Shown here: positions 1 to 8,841 of the stretch, one piece after another
Layout: each line of letters starts with the position of its first letter
Position numbering within the stretch: the first letter of the stretch is position 1
From: UBA6183 sp964545895
GTDB taxonomy: Bacteria > Bacteroidota > Bacteroidia > UKL13-3
Direction of reading: 5' to 3'
Assembly: GCA_964545895.1 (NCBI GenBank)
Contig: CAZJHS010000039.1
Location: 1 to 27,250, forward strand
DNA: 27,250 nt
The notes under the pieces: model-generated
Databases searched by the model: none
What the model was told of the DNA's origin: nothing
The model's input: only the letters and a program-made list of their open reading frames with translations
Made by a program: the position numbers and the translations under genes

Positions 1-601
1 TATCATCACACAATTGCTCTACACTTTCCATGCGGTGGGTACTAAAAATAATACTACTACCCTGCTCCTTTAATTTTAAAATTTCTTGGGTAATAAGCTC
101 GGCATTAATGGGGTCGAAACCACTAAACGGTTCATCTAAAATAATTAACTTAGGTTGATGCAGCACGGTAGCAATAAATTGTATTTTTTGTTGCATGCCC
201 TTGCTCAACTCTTCTACTTTTTTGCCCCACCAAGCTTTTATTTCAAAGCGTTCAATCCAATCTTTAAGCCTGTGCATAGCTTCTTGCTTGCTTAAGCCTT
301 TAAGTTGAGCAAAGTATAGCAACTGCTCGCCTACTTCCATTTTTTTATAAAGTCCGCGCTCTTCGGGTAAATACCCAATTTGGTAAATGTGTTGTGGTTT
401 TAGAGGTTCGCCATCAAACCAAACCTCGCCAGTATCGGCTTGGGTAATTTGGGTTATGATGCGAATTAGGCTGGTTTTTCCGGCACCATTTGGGCCAAGC
501 AAACCAAATATTTTACCACGCTGTACATTTAAACTTACATTGTTTAATGCCTTATGGGTAGCATATTGTTTGGTAACGTTGCGTACTTCTAAAATGTTCA
601 T
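1..601 (-). CDS. ABC transporter ATP-binding protein (3'-truncated by window edge)
   Basis: This is the ATPase subunit of an ABC transporter, and it would hydrolyse ATP on the cytoplasmic side of a membrane permease. Translation on the minus strand from the ATG at 601 gives MNILEVRNVTKQYATHKALN. It then shows a Walker A motif (GPNGAGKTS, about residues 36-44), an ABC signature (ELSKGMQQK), a Walker B (LIILDEP) and an H-loop (STHRMES). About 200 residues are present and the frame is still open at position 1, so the C-terminus lies outside. The compact signature and the long insert before it resemble the NatA-type exporter ATPases of the ABC-2 group, usually about 300 residues, with a permease gene next. 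That permease is expected beyond the left edge and is not visible. The substrate cannot be inferred. Confidence 0.93.
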   Translation of the reverse strand, partial: MNILEVRNVTKQYATHKALNNVSLNVQRGKIFGLLGPNGAGKTSLIRIITQITQADTGEVWFDGEPLKPQHIYQIGYLPEERGLYKKMEVGEQLLYFAQLKGLSKQEAMHRLKDWIERFEIKAWWGKKVEELSKGMQQKIQFIATVLHQPKLIILDEPFSGFDPINAELITQEILKLKEQGSSIIFSTHRMESVEQLCDD

Positions 602-764
602 TTATACAAAGGGATATTTGCTGCACAAGGTAATGCAAATATTACTTTGTGTAAATACCGTTAGTAAAAAAGTACAACCCTTTGGCAAAAACTTAAATTT
701 ATTAAAATGTGCGTCAAAGTATAGTTTTACTTATTTGTGGCAATAAGTAATGTAAACTTTTACT

Positions 765-772
765 TAAGTTTG
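765..772 (+). promoter_or_regulatory. Bacteroidota -7 element TAAGTTTG
   Basis: An exact match to TAnnTTTG lies 5 nt before the GTG start of the small secreted protein. Transcription starting a few bases downstream would give a leader of almost zero length. A TTTG occurs at 734-737, but its 27-bp spacing is longer than the usual 19-21 bp, so the -33 element is weak or absent. Confidence 0.5.
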
Positions 773-777
773 CGGCC

Positions 778-1191
778 GTGAAGTTTGTAAAATCATTTAT
801 AGTTTACTGTTTTGTGGTGCTGTTTACGCATGTGGCACTTACGCAAAACAGCAACCAATCTGTTTTTAACGGCAGCACATTTAGCTGGTACGCGCCACAA
901 TCGGCTGCTGCAGTAAATATTTTTGCATCGCCCCAACACCACCCTGTTAAGTTTTTAGCTTGGATGTTTGATGTTTCGGAAGACATTACCGAAACAAGCG
1001 ATAACTTTGAAAGTGACAGCGACCACGATCAACCCAACAACTATTTTACCTTAACGTATTTTGATGGTAGTTTTACCAAACATACTTCAAAAGCACTTAT
1101 TGGTGTACAGCATTATTTAGGCCGATACACCCCATTTAAACAAGCACCTTTGTTTGTTGTTTTCCATACCTGGAAATCGCATTTAGCGTAA
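778..1191 (+). CDS. Small secreted hypothetical protein, GTG start
   Basis: The family is not recognised. The 137-residue product begins with a clear export signal: two lysines, a hydrophobic core (FIVYCFVVLFTHVALT), then a likely cleavage site near TQNSNQ. The mature part has an acidic patch (DNFESDSDHD, around residues 77-86) and an aromatic C-terminal half. GTG at 778 is chosen because it is the only start that includes the whole signal peptide; the next in-frame ATG falls inside the mature region. It lies 146 bp upstream of the RND adaptor gene in the same direction, but nothing links it to efflux. A periplasmic or surface location is inferred from the signal peptide alone. Confidence 0.6.
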   Translation: MKFVKSFIVYCFVVLFTHVALTQNSNQSVFNGSTFSWYAPQSAAAVNIFASPQHHPVKFLAWMFDVSEDITETSDNFESDSDHDQPNNYFTLTYFDGSFTKHTSKALIGVQHYLGRYTPFKQAPLFVVFHTWKSHLA

Positions 1192-1257
1192 CCTTTAGGT
1201 TACTGCTTTCTTTTTGCGCAAACAGCTAGCGTATCCATTTTATCGACATTTTTTTTT

Positions 1258-1295
1258 GTTAACCGTGCTTTGCATTTGCATGCACTTTGGTTAAC
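1258..1295 (+). promoter_or_regulatory. Inverted repeat upstream of the RND operon (candidate operator)
   Basis: The arms GTTAACC-GTGC (1258-1268) and GCAC-TTT-GGTTAAC (1282-1295) are complementary apart from a 3-nt bulge and enclose TTTGCATTTGCAT. The dyad ends 42 bp before the adaptor ATG, where a repressor of an efflux operon would be expected to bind. No regulator gene is adjacent in this window. A regulatory role is inference from position and symmetry. Confidence 0.4.
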
Positions 1296-1337
1296 CCAAT
1301 TGCGCCATTTTATTTTTTAAAACAATTATACACTTGT

Positions 1338-2420
1338 ATGAAATACATCATATCAATTATGATAATGGTTGCAGCATTTAGTACCATAAGCTGCACATCA
1401 AACCATCACGCCAACGAAGAAGAAACCAAGTTTTTGGTAACCTCGCCCCTTTTAAAAGACACCTTAATTACCCGAAATTATGTATGCCAAATACGCTCAA
1501 AACAGCATATTGAATTACGTGCTTTAGAAAGCGGTTACTTGCAAAACATTTATGTGGATGAAGGACAATTTGTAAAAAAAGGCCAATTGATGTTTCAGAT
1601 TATGCCGGCTGTTTACGAAGCCGAATTACAAAAAGCACAAGCCGAAGCTAAGTTTGCCGAAATTGAATATCAAAACACCAAGCAACTTTCAGATAAAAAA
1701 GTAGTATCGCCAAACGAGTTGGCCTTGGCCAAAGCTAAGTTTGATAAAGCTAATGCCGAATATACTTTGGCTAAAACACGCTTACAGTTTACCCAAATTA
1801 GAGCTCCGTTTGATGGTATTATGGATCATTTCCAGGTACGTTTGGGTAGTTTGGTAAACGATGGCGATTTACTTACAACCTTATCAGACAATAGCGAGCT
1901 ATGGGTTTATTTTAATGTGCCCGAAGCCGAGTATTTAAATTACAAAACACAAGTTACCGAAGAGAACCTACAAAAGGTAAACCTAATGATGGCCAACAAC
2001 CAACGTTTTAATTACTCTGGTGTAGTAAAAACCATTGAAGCCGACTTTAATAACGAAACAGGTAACATTGCTTTTAGGGCTACTTTCCCTAACCCTAAAG
2101 GTTTACTGCGCCATGGCGAAACGGGTAATATTGAAATGCCAATACCGCTTAAAAACGTATTGTTAATTCCGCAAAAAGCCACGTTTGAAATACTTGAAAA
2201 AAGGTATGTGTTTGTGGTTGATAAGGATAACGTAGTACACTCGCGCGAGATAAATATTGAAGCCGAGATGCCTGATTTATACATTGTAAAAAATGGTATA
2301 AATGCCAATGAAAGAATTTTATTGGAAGGTATTAGAAAAGTAAAAGACAATGATAAAATTACTTTTACCTACGAAAAGCCTGAAAGCATTTTACCAAAAC
2401 TTAAAGTTTACGTTGAGTAA
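1338..2420 (+). CDS. RND efflux periplasmic adaptor lipoprotein (AcrA/HlyD family)
   Basis: This is the membrane fusion protein of a tripartite RND pump, bridging the inner-membrane transporter and the outer-membrane channel. The ATG at 1338 is preferred over an upstream in-frame start at 1287, because it begins directly with a lipoprotein signal (MKYIISIMIMVAAFSTISC, lipid-accepting C19). Next come a biotinyl-lipoyl-like half (ESGYLQNIYVDEGQFVKKGQ), an alpha-helical hairpin rich in A/K/E (about residues 90-145), the returning lipoyl half (IRAPFDGIMDHFQVRLGSLV) and beta-barrel and membrane-proximal domains. The 360-residue length is normal for AcrA/MexA-type adaptors. The pump gene begins 24 bp after its stop, so the three genes form an operon. 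The substrate is unknown. Confidence 0.93.
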   Translation: MKYIISIMIMVAAFSTISCTSNHHANEEETKFLVTSPLLKDTLITRNYVCQIRSKQHIELRALESGYLQNIYVDEGQFVKKGQLMFQIMPAVYEAELQKAQAEAKFAEIEYQNTKQLSDKKVVSPNELALAKAKFDKANAEYTLAKTRLQFTQIRAPFDGIMDHFQVRLGSLVNDGDLLTTLSDNSELWVYFNVPEAEYLNYKTQVTEENLQKVNLMMANNQRFNYSGVVKTIEADFNNETGNIAFRATFPNPKGLLRHGETGNIEMPIPLKNVLLIPQKATFEILEKRYVFVVDKDNVVHSREINIEAEMPDLYIVKNGINANERILLEGIRKVKDNDKITFTYEKPESILPKLKVYVE

Positions 2421-2444
2421 AAACCACCCTATAAACATAAAAAC

Positions 2445-5400
2445 ATGTTCAATAAATTTATTCAAAGGCCCGTTTTAGCCATTGTAATTTCGCTTATCAT
2501 TTTATTTGTAGGCGGACTTGCTATTAAAACGTTACCTACTTCGCAGTTTCCGGAAGTAGCGCCACCGGTGGTTATGGTTAGTGCCTCGTACCCTGGTGCC
2601 AGTGCAAAATCATTAGCCGAATCGGTAATTATTCCGTTAGAGCAATCGATAAATGGAGCTTGGGGCATGCGTTACATGACCTCTGATGCTACTAGTGCTG
2701 GTGAAGCCAACATTCAAGTAGTATTTAATCCCGGTACCGATATTAATCAAGCATTGGTACAAGTATCAAACCGTGTGCAACAAGTAACCAACAGGTTACC
2801 CATTTTAGTACAGCGCGAAGGTGTGGTTATTACGCCCGTAATTCCAAGTATGTTAATGTACGTTAATCTTTACAGTAAAGATAAAAACGCCAACATGAAA
2901 TACTTGTTTAACTACGCTGGTGTAAACATGGTACCCGAGTTGCAACGTATTAATGGTATTGGCCAAGTACGTATTTTAGGTAGTCGCCAATATGCTATGC
3001 GTATTTGGTTAAACCCAGATAGAATGCGTGCTTACAACATTTCGCCTGATGAGGTAATGGAGGCCATGAACAACCAAAGTATTATTGGTAAAGCTGGTCG
3101 TATTGGCCGTGGTGATGGACAACAAGCCGAAGCGTTAGAGTATGTATTAACCTACAGCGACAGGTTTAATGAACCTAAACAATACGAGGATATTATAATT
3201 AGAGCCAATGCAAAAGGCGAAAGCTTGCGTTTAAAAGATGTGGCCACGGTATCGTTAGGTAGCGAGTATTACGATATTTACTCGAGCATGAACGGGCATC
3301 CATCGGCTGCATTGGTTTTAAAACAAACTTATGGTAGTAATGCCAGCGATGTAATTAAAGAGGTAAAAGCTAAGCTAGAGGATTTGAAAAAAACATTTCC
3401 TCCGGGTATGGAGTACGAAATTAGTTATGACGTTTCAAACTTCTTAGATGCCTCGGTAGAAAACGTAGTACACACCTTGCGTGATGCCTTTATTTTGGTG
3501 GCCTTGGTAGTATTTATTTTCTTGGGCGATTGGCGCTCAACCCTCATCCCTACCCTTGCTGTTCCTATCTCATTAATTGGTGCATTTTTTTGTATGCAAT
3601 TGTTTGGCCTAACCATAAACATGGTTACCCTTTTTGCTTTAGTATTAGCTATTGGTATTGTGGTGGATGATGCCATTGTGGTGGTAGAAGCCGTTCATGC
3701 CAAAATGGAAGAAGAACACCTCTCGCCATACAATGCAGTGCGGAAAGTAATTGGCGAAATTAGTGGGGCCGTTATTGCCATTACTTTATTAATGGTTTCG
3801 GTGTTTGTGCCGGTTTCGTTTATGACAGGCCCCGTGGGTACTTTTTACCGACAGTTTTCTATTACTATGGCTTCGGCTATTGTATTATCAGGTATTGTGG
3901 CTTTAACAGTAACTCCTGTTTTGTGTGCCATGATTTTGAAAAACAACCATGGTAAACCTCGTAAAAAAACTTGGCTAAACAGAGCGTTGGATAGCTTTAA
4001 CCGAGGCTTTGAAAAACTAACGGGCAAGTACGTATGGTTACTTCGATTAATTGCGCACCGGAAACTTATTACCGTTGGTTTATTTGTAGTTTTTGCGTTG
4101 GGTATTTGGGGCGTAAGCAGCAGTTTGCCATCAGGCTTTATTCCTAGCGAGGATCAAGGTATGTTGTACGCCATCATTCAAACACCTCCGGGTTCAACCC
4201 TAGAAAGAACCAATGATTTATCAAACAAATTGGTTGATATTATTACCAAAACCGAAGGCGTAAAATCGGTTTCATCTATTGCTGGTTACGAGGTATTAAC
4301 CGAAGGACGTGGATCAAACGCAGGTACCTGTTTAATTAACTTAAAACCTTGGTCGGAACGCGAGCATAACGTTGAAGAAATTATTCATGAGTTGGAAGAA
4401 AAAGCCAAGGACATTCCGGGCGCAACCATTGAGTTTTTCGACCCTCCGGCAGTTCCGGGTTTTGGTGCAGCAGGTGGTTTTGCATTACAACTTTTAGATA
4501 AAACCAATAGTGGCGATTACAAACAACTTGAGCATGTAACCAACGAGTTTATGAGCGAGTTGAAAAAACGCAAAGAGCTTACTGGTTTGTTTACCTTTTT
4601 TAGCGCAAACTACCCACAATACGAAATTGAAATAGACAACCAAGCTGCTATGCAAAAAGGGGTATCAATTGGCAATGCCATGAACACACTTTCAATTTTT
4701 GTGGGAAGTACTTACGAGCAAGGTTTTATTAAGTACCAACGCTTTTTTAAAGTGTTTGTTCAAGCCGCGCCCGAGTATAGAAAATTGCCTACTGATATTA
4801 TGAACTTATATGTAAAAAACAACCGCGATGAAATGGTTCCGTTTTCGGCATTTATGAAAATTCATAAAAAGCAGGGCGCAAACGAAATTAACCGCTACAA
4901 CATGTACAACACCGCTGCCATTAGAGGTGGGCCTGCAAGCGGATTTAGTAGTGGCGAAGCGATTAAAGCCGTGCAAGAAGTAGCTGCTAAAACATTACCT
5001 CATGGCTATGATATTGATTGGGCCGCTTTATCGTATGATGAAACCAGACGTGGTAACGAGGCTATTTATATTTTTATTATTGTATTGGTGTTTGTGTACT
5101 TTGTACTTGCCGCACAATACGAAAGTTTTATTATTCCGTTGGCTGTTGTATTTTCATTACCTGCTGGTGTGTTTGGTTCGTTTTTATTAATTAAAGGATT
5201 AGGCTTAGCCAATGATATTTATGCGCAAGTGGGCTTAGTGATGTTGGTAGGTTTATTAGGTAAAAATGCGGTGTTAATTGTTGAGTTTGCGGTGCAAAAA
5301 CACCATCAAGGCGCTACAGTTTTAGAAGCTGCAATTGAAGGTGCACGCGTGCGTTTCAGACCAATTTTAATGACCTCGTTTGCCTTTATTGCGGGTTTAA

Positions 5401-5657
5401 TTCCGTTGGTTTTAGCACATGGTGCAGGTGCCATTGGTAATCGTACTATTGGTGCATCGGCCTTAGGCGGTATGCTATTTGGTACTGTGTTCGGGGTAAT
5501 TATTGTACCAGGTTTATACTACATATTTGGCACATTAGCCGAAGGGCGTAAGCTTATTAAAAACGAAGACGACAGCCCATTAACAGAAGACTTCGTTCAT
5601 AACATGGATAAATTTCCAACAACACCTGAAGAAGAAGATGATGAAAACACAAAATAA
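2445..5657 (+). CDS. RND multidrug efflux pump, inner-membrane transporter (AcrB/HAE1 family)
   Basis: This proton-driven drug exporter works as a trimer in the inner membrane and passes substrates from the periplasm or membrane to the channel. The 1070-residue protein has the full AcrB layout: TM1 near the N-terminus (MFNKFIQRPVLAIVISLII), the porter loop, a central TM cluster, a second porter loop and C-terminal TMs. The proton-relay residues are visible: D408 and D409 in GIVVDDAIVVVE and K940 in LLGKNAVLIVEFA, equivalent to D407, D408 and K940 of E. coli AcrB. The gene lies between the adaptor and the outer-membrane factor and its 3' end overlaps the latter by 20 bp, implying translational coupling. 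Nothing is missing or frameshifted. Specificity (bile salts, dyes, antibiotics) cannot be read from the sequence. Confidence 0.96.
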   Translation: MFNKFIQRPVLAIVISLIILFVGGLAIKTLPTSQFPEVAPPVVMVSASYPGASAKSLAESVIIPLEQSINGAWGMRYMTSDATSAGEANIQVVFNPGTDINQALVQVSNRVQQVTNRLPILVQREGVVITPVIPSMLMYVNLYSKDKNANMKYLFNYAGVNMVPELQRINGIGQVRILGSRQYAMRIWLNPDRMRAYNISPDEVMEAMNNQSIIGKAGRIGRGDGQQAEALEYVLTYSDRFNEPKQYEDIIIRANAKGESLRLKDVATVSLGSEYYDIYSSMNGHPSAALVLKQTYGSNASDVIKEVKAKLEDLKKTFPPGMEYEISYDVSNFLDASVENVVHTLRDAFILVALVVFIFLGDWRSTLIPTLAVPISLIGAFFCMQLFGLTINMVTLFALVLAIGIVVDDAIVVVEAVHAKMEEEHLSPYNAVRKVIGEISGAVIAITLLMVSVFVPVSFMTGPVGTFYRQFSITMASAIVLSGIVALTVTPVLCAMILKNNHGKPRKKTWLNRALDSFNRGFEKLTGKYVWLLRLIAHRKLITVGLFVVFALGIWGVSSSLPSGFIPSEDQGMLYAIIQTPPGSTLERTNDLSNKLVDIITKTEGVKSVSSIAGYEVLTEGRGSNAGTCLINLKPWSEREHNVEEIIHELEEKAKDIPGATIEFFDPPAVPGFGAAGGFALQLLDKTNSGDYKQLEHVTNEFMSELKKRKELTGLFTFFSANYPQYEIEIDNQAAMQKGVSIGNAMNTLSIFVGSTYEQGFIKYQRFFKVFVQAAPEYRKLPTDIMNLYVKNNRDEMVPFSAFMKIHKKQGANEINRYNMYNTAAIRGGPASGFSSGEAIKAVQEVAAKTLPHGYDIDWAALSYDETRRGNEAIYIFIIVLVFVYFVLAAQYESFIIPLAVVFSLPAGVFGSFLLIKGLGLANDIYAQVGLVMLVGLLGKNAVLIVEFAVQKHHQGATVLEAAIEGARVRFRPILMTSFAFIAGLIPLVLAHGAGAIGNRTIGASALGGMLFGTVFGVIIVPGLYYIFGTLAEGRKLIKNEDDSPLTEDFVHNMDKFPTTPEEEDDENTK

Positions 5658-7086
5658 AAAGCAATTAGCCTTTAGTTTAGGTTTGCTAATAAGCTTATCT
5701 GTTTTGTTTACTGCTTGCATGGGCCCAACGCTTAGTGTTAAAACAGAAAACAAACAGGTTCCGGCTAGTTTTAGCAATACAAATGATACAGCTAACGTAG
5801 CCAAAACCAAGTGGCGCAACTTTTTTACTGATGCTAACTTAATTGCACTTATCGATACGGCATTGCAAAACAACCAAGAGCTAAATATGATGATGCAAGA
5901 AATAAATGTAGCGAAGTTTGAAGCTAAGGCACGCAAAGGTGCTTACCTGCCTTTTGCTAATGCATTTGTAGGTGCAGGCGTTGATAAGCCTGGTTTGTAT
6001 ACCAGCAAAGGCGCTAGCGATGCGGCACATGATATTGCACCCGGAAAAAAAATGCCCGATCCGTTAAGCGATTTAGTGGTAGGCGCATCTGTTTCGTGGG
6101 AAATAGATATTTGGAAAAAACTGCGCAACAACCAAAAAGCTGCAGTAAACAAATACTTAGCTACGGTTGATGGTAAAAACTTTATGGTTACTCAGCTTAT
6201 TGCCGAAATTGCAAACTCCTATTACGAGCTAATTGCATTAGATAACAGGCTTGATATTATTAAAAAGAATATAGACCTGTACCAGCAATCGCTTGAAATT
6301 GTGAAGCTGCAAAAAAGCGCTGCACGTGTTACCGAGCTTGCTGTAAAAAGGTTTGAAGCCGAGTTGCTTAAAAACCAAAGTTTGCAATTTTATATCGAGC
6401 AACAAATTATTGAAACCGAAAACAAGATTAACTTTTTAGTGGGTAGGTTTCCGCAAAAGGTAAACAGAAACGCAAGTAACTTTACCGATATTGTGGTTGA
6501 TGATATGCAAATTGGTATACCATCGCAATTGTTGCAAAACAGACCCGATGTTAAACAAGCCGAGAAAAACTTAATTGCCGCTAAACTTGATGTAGCATCA
6601 ACCAAAGCAGAGTTTTATCCTTCGTTTAGAATTACGGCTGGTGCGGGTTTTAATGCCTACAATCAAACGTATTTGTTTAAAGCACCCGAGTCGTTAATTT
6701 ATGGTTTAGCTGGCGAATTGGTTAGTCCGTTAATTAACCGTAATGCCATAAAAGCTGCATACAATGGTGCTAAAGCCAAACAAATACAAGCGGTGTACAA
6801 TTACGAACGTACCATTTTAAACAGCCATGTAGAGGTGGTTAACTTGCTTAACAACATGGCTAATTTGCAAAAAAGCTACGAGTTAAAACTTAAACAAGTT
6901 GATGCATTAAATCAATCTATTGAAATTGCATCTACCCTATTTAGATCGGCACGTGCCGATTACATGGAAGTATTACTGACCCAACGCGATGCACTTGACT
7001 CGAGGGTTGAGTTAATTGAAACCAAAAAACTGCAACTAAATGCCAAAGTTAATATGTACCGCGCCTTAGGTGGTGGATGGAATTAA
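5638..7086 (+). CDS. RND efflux outer-membrane channel lipoprotein (TolC/OprM/NodT family)
   Basis: This is the outer-membrane exit duct of the pump encoded upstream. The N-terminus carries a lipoprotein signal (LISLSVLFTAC, C27). Two repeats of the outer-membrane-efflux domain follow. The family hallmark RPDVKQAE is near residue 302, and two long coiled-coil stretches (about 205-270 and 375-475) fit the periplasmic alpha-barrel. At 482 residues the length is typical. The start is one of two adjacent ATGs (5638 or 5641), both inside the end of the pump gene, so translation is probably coupled. The gene ends the operon, followed by a strong terminator at 7108-7147. Confidence 0.94.
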   Translation: MMKTQNKKQLAFSLGLLISLSVLFTACMGPTLSVKTENKQVPASFSNTNDTANVAKTKWRNFFTDANLIALIDTALQNNQELNMMMQEINVAKFEAKARKGAYLPFANAFVGAGVDKPGLYTSKGASDAAHDIAPGKKMPDPLSDLVVGASVSWEIDIWKKLRNNQKAAVNKYLATVDGKNFMVTQLIAEIANSYYELIALDNRLDIIKKNIDLYQQSLEIVKLQKSAARVTELAVKRFEAELLKNQSLQFYIEQQIIETENKINFLVGRFPQKVNRNASNFTDIVVDDMQIGIPSQLLQNRPDVKQAEKNLIAAKLDVASTKAEFYPSFRITAGAGFNAYNQTYLFKAPESLIYGLAGELVSPLINRNAIKAAYNGAKAKQIQAVYNYERTILNSHVEVVNLLNNMANLQKSYELKLKQVDALNQSIEIASTLFRSARADYMEVLLTQRDALDSRVELIETKKLQLNAKVNMYRALGGGWN

Positions 7087-7107
7087 CCAGGTAATCTTTT
7101 CTTAACC

Positions 7108-7147
7108 AAAGCGGCTATTATTTTAAAAAGTAATAGCCGCTTTTTTG
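7108..7147 (+). terminator. Rho-independent terminator of the RND operon
   Basis: A perfect stem of AAAGCGGCTATTA paired with TAATAGCCGCTTT encloses a 10-nt loop and runs into TTTTTTG. It lies 21 bp after the stop of the outer-membrane channel gene. Confidence 0.9.
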
Positions 7148-7162
7148 TTTAAACACCTCATC

Positions 7163-7204
7163 ATAAAAAATAACAACCCGCGAAAGTGCTAACACTAACG
7201 CGGG
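7163..7204 (-). terminator. Terminator of the Trp-rich repeat protein gene
   Basis: Read on the minus strand, CCCGCG (7204-7199) pairs with CGCGGG (7182-7177), with an inner AGTG/CACT pairing. The stem is followed by a T-rich tail (TTGTTATTTTTT). It lies 38 bp downstream of the minus-strand stop at 7242 and back-to-back with the RND terminator. Confidence 0.7.
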
Positions 7205-7241
7205 CTGAAACCTATACTTACCTATTACCAATTATGAAAAC

Positions 7242-7652
7242 TTACATTTTTGTATTGGTCCATAAACTCCAATTGCTATCAAACTTGTACCATTCGCCTT
7301 TCGGGCCTTCCCATTTCCACTCAGGTACTTCGCTCCAATTTTTACCCATATCGGCACTCCACCACAATTTATTGTCGCCAATTTTTAACCAACGACCTTC
7401 CTTATCGGCCCACATGCCCTCTTTTACTTCGCTCCATTTTTTGCCATCCATGCTCCACCATAATTTAGCTTTAGCATCTAGCTTGTACCAATACATTTTA
7501 CCCTTCATCATACCAGCCCAAGTTCCATCCTTCGATTTCATAAAATCAGCTGTTACACTTACAGTTGTAGTTGGTGTGTGTGCCAATGCAGTGGTTAAAG
7601 GTGCTGCCAACATCAACCCTGATGCTGCACATGCCATTAATATTTTTTTCAT
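7242..7652 (-). CDS. Secreted tryptophan-rich repeat protein
   Basis: The family is not recognised. The start at 7652 is chosen because it opens directly with a signal peptide (MKKILMACAASGLMLAAPLT, cleavage likely after ALA at residue 24); an upstream in-frame ATG at 7688 would add 12 residues with no export character. The mature 112 residues are almost entirely three degenerate repeats of about 33 residues with the pattern W-x4-G-x-W-[YL]-K-x-[DG], LWWS-x-D-x-G-K-x-WSEV. The third copy is incomplete. I count 15 tryptophans in the repeat region, five per unit. Such aromatic-rich repeats are compatible with carbohydrate or cell-wall binding, but that is inference. The gene is monocistronic with its own terminator. 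Confidence 0.8.
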   Translation of the reverse strand: MKKILMACAASGLMLAAPLTTALAHTPTTTVSVTADFMKSKDGTWAGMMKGKMYWYKLDAKAKLWWSMDGKKWSEVKEGMWADKEGRWLKIGDNKLWWSADMGKNWSEVPEWKWEGPKGEWYKFDSNWSLWTNTKM

Positions 7653-7750
7653 GTTGTTTGTTGTGTTTAACAATGGCATATACGGCAACCCTTAAGCAAG
7701 TGGTTTTGCCAAGCTAAAAATATTTAATAAAACAACTGAAAATCAATACA

Positions 7751-8677
7751 CTAAAAATACTTAGCCGTAATATCGGCTTGCTTTTGTGTTAAGGCTTGTA
7801 CAAATTTTTGGTGCGCTTGTGTGCCCGTGTGCATTACCCTATGGTTTTGCATGGCATACAGTTGATGCATGTCGTTTACATATGCTTGTGCTTGGCTATC
7901 AAAACAAGTTTTAATAAAGCTTTGCCACACAAACTGTATAGCTTGTGCATTGGGATGCACCATATCTGTATCGTAAAAACGGTAATCGCGCAATTGGTCT
8001 ATCACCAACTCGTAAGCCGGAAAATAATATGCCTGCTCCGTTTGGGTAAGTTGGTGTACAGCTTGCAGCAAAATAGCTTTACTTAAATTGTTCTCCACCA
8101 CTCCATCTTTAATATGCCTTACGGGGCTAACTGTAAGTATAAATTTTGCATGAGGCAATTGTTGCATAACCTGTTGTAAGGCTTGTACAACCTGCTCCAC
8201 AGCTAGCATGCTTTTAGTAAAATGTTGTTGTGGGTATTTGTGGCAATTGGCTACAATGGTTTGGGGTTGATGAGCTAAAGCATACACATGCGCACTACCC
8301 AAAGTTAAACACACCACTACATTGGGTTGATGAATAAATTGATGGGCTTGCGTTACTTGTTGATTAATGTGTTGCAAAAACTCCTCTTTACTGGTATTGC
8401 TAAATTGGGTATGATGCTCCCACGTGTGCCAAAGTTCTTGATGTAAATGCAAATCACTTTCGGTGTATAAAGTGCCCGTAATGATGCGTTGCAATTGCTG
8501 TGCAATACTTATAGGATTAAACACCACACCAAAAGGTTGAGCCAAAGTTGGCAAGCCATGTTGCTGCGCCAATTCCGCTATATTATCGGCAAAGCACGAA
8601 CCCATAAATACCAAAGGCTGCTTGTAATTAATTAATTGTGCAGGTGCTGCCGGTGCAAATGTTAACATCAAATCCAT
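7751..8677 (-). CDS. GSCFA-family protein (SGNH-hydrolase-like)
   Basis: The name-giving motif is present as FMGSCFADNIA, with the candidate nucleophile S27. The C-terminal part holds DMVHPNA (D238, H241), the position of the catalytic Asp-x-x-His of SGNH/GDSL hydrolases. VSPVRHIKDG in the middle is also typical of the family. Length (308) is normal for GSCFA proteins, which are common in Bacteroidota and mostly uncharacterised; esterase or acetylhydrolase activity is inferred from the fold only. The start is ATG 8677 or ATG 8668. No signal peptide is evident, so it is probably cytoplasmic. It is divergent from the PIN-PhoH gene across 164 bp, with no exact TAnnTTTG seen for either gene. Confidence 0.88.
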   Translation of the reverse strand: MDLMLTFAPAAPAQLINYKQPLVFMGSCFADNIAELAQQHGLPTLAQPFGVVFNPISIAQQLQRIITGTLYTESDLHLHQELWHTWEHHTQFSNTSKEEFLQHINQQVTQAHQFIHQPNVVVCLTLGSAHVYALAHQPQTIVANCHKYPQQHFTKSMLAVEQVVQALQQVMQQLPHAKFILTVSPVRHIKDGVVENNLSKAILLQAVHQLTQTEQAYYFPAYELVIDQLRDYRFYDTDMVHPNAQAIQFVWQSFIKTCFDSQAQAYVNDMHQLYAMQNHRVMHTGTQAHQKFVQALTQKQADITAKYF

Positions 8678-8841
8678 ACGGGCGCAAGTTAAACTAATTT
8701 AAACACACCTAAGCTATTACGCACATTTGCACAAGGTGTTTACAACTAATGCATCAATCTTTACGTTATGGTAATATCTTCATTTAATCATTGTAAACAG
8801 CAACGATCAATTTATTTTAAACCACTTTAAACGTACCAACT

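Noticed and set aside
387..746. A 119-codon plus-strand ORF
   Set aside because: It is antisense to the ABC ATPase, whose Walker and signature motifs are unmistakable on the minus strand, and its product shows no domain.
7186..7695. A 169-codon plus-strand ORF opposite the Trp-rich protein
   Set aside because: It is the antisense reading of the repeat gene. The minus-strand frame has a signal peptide, repeats and a terminator.
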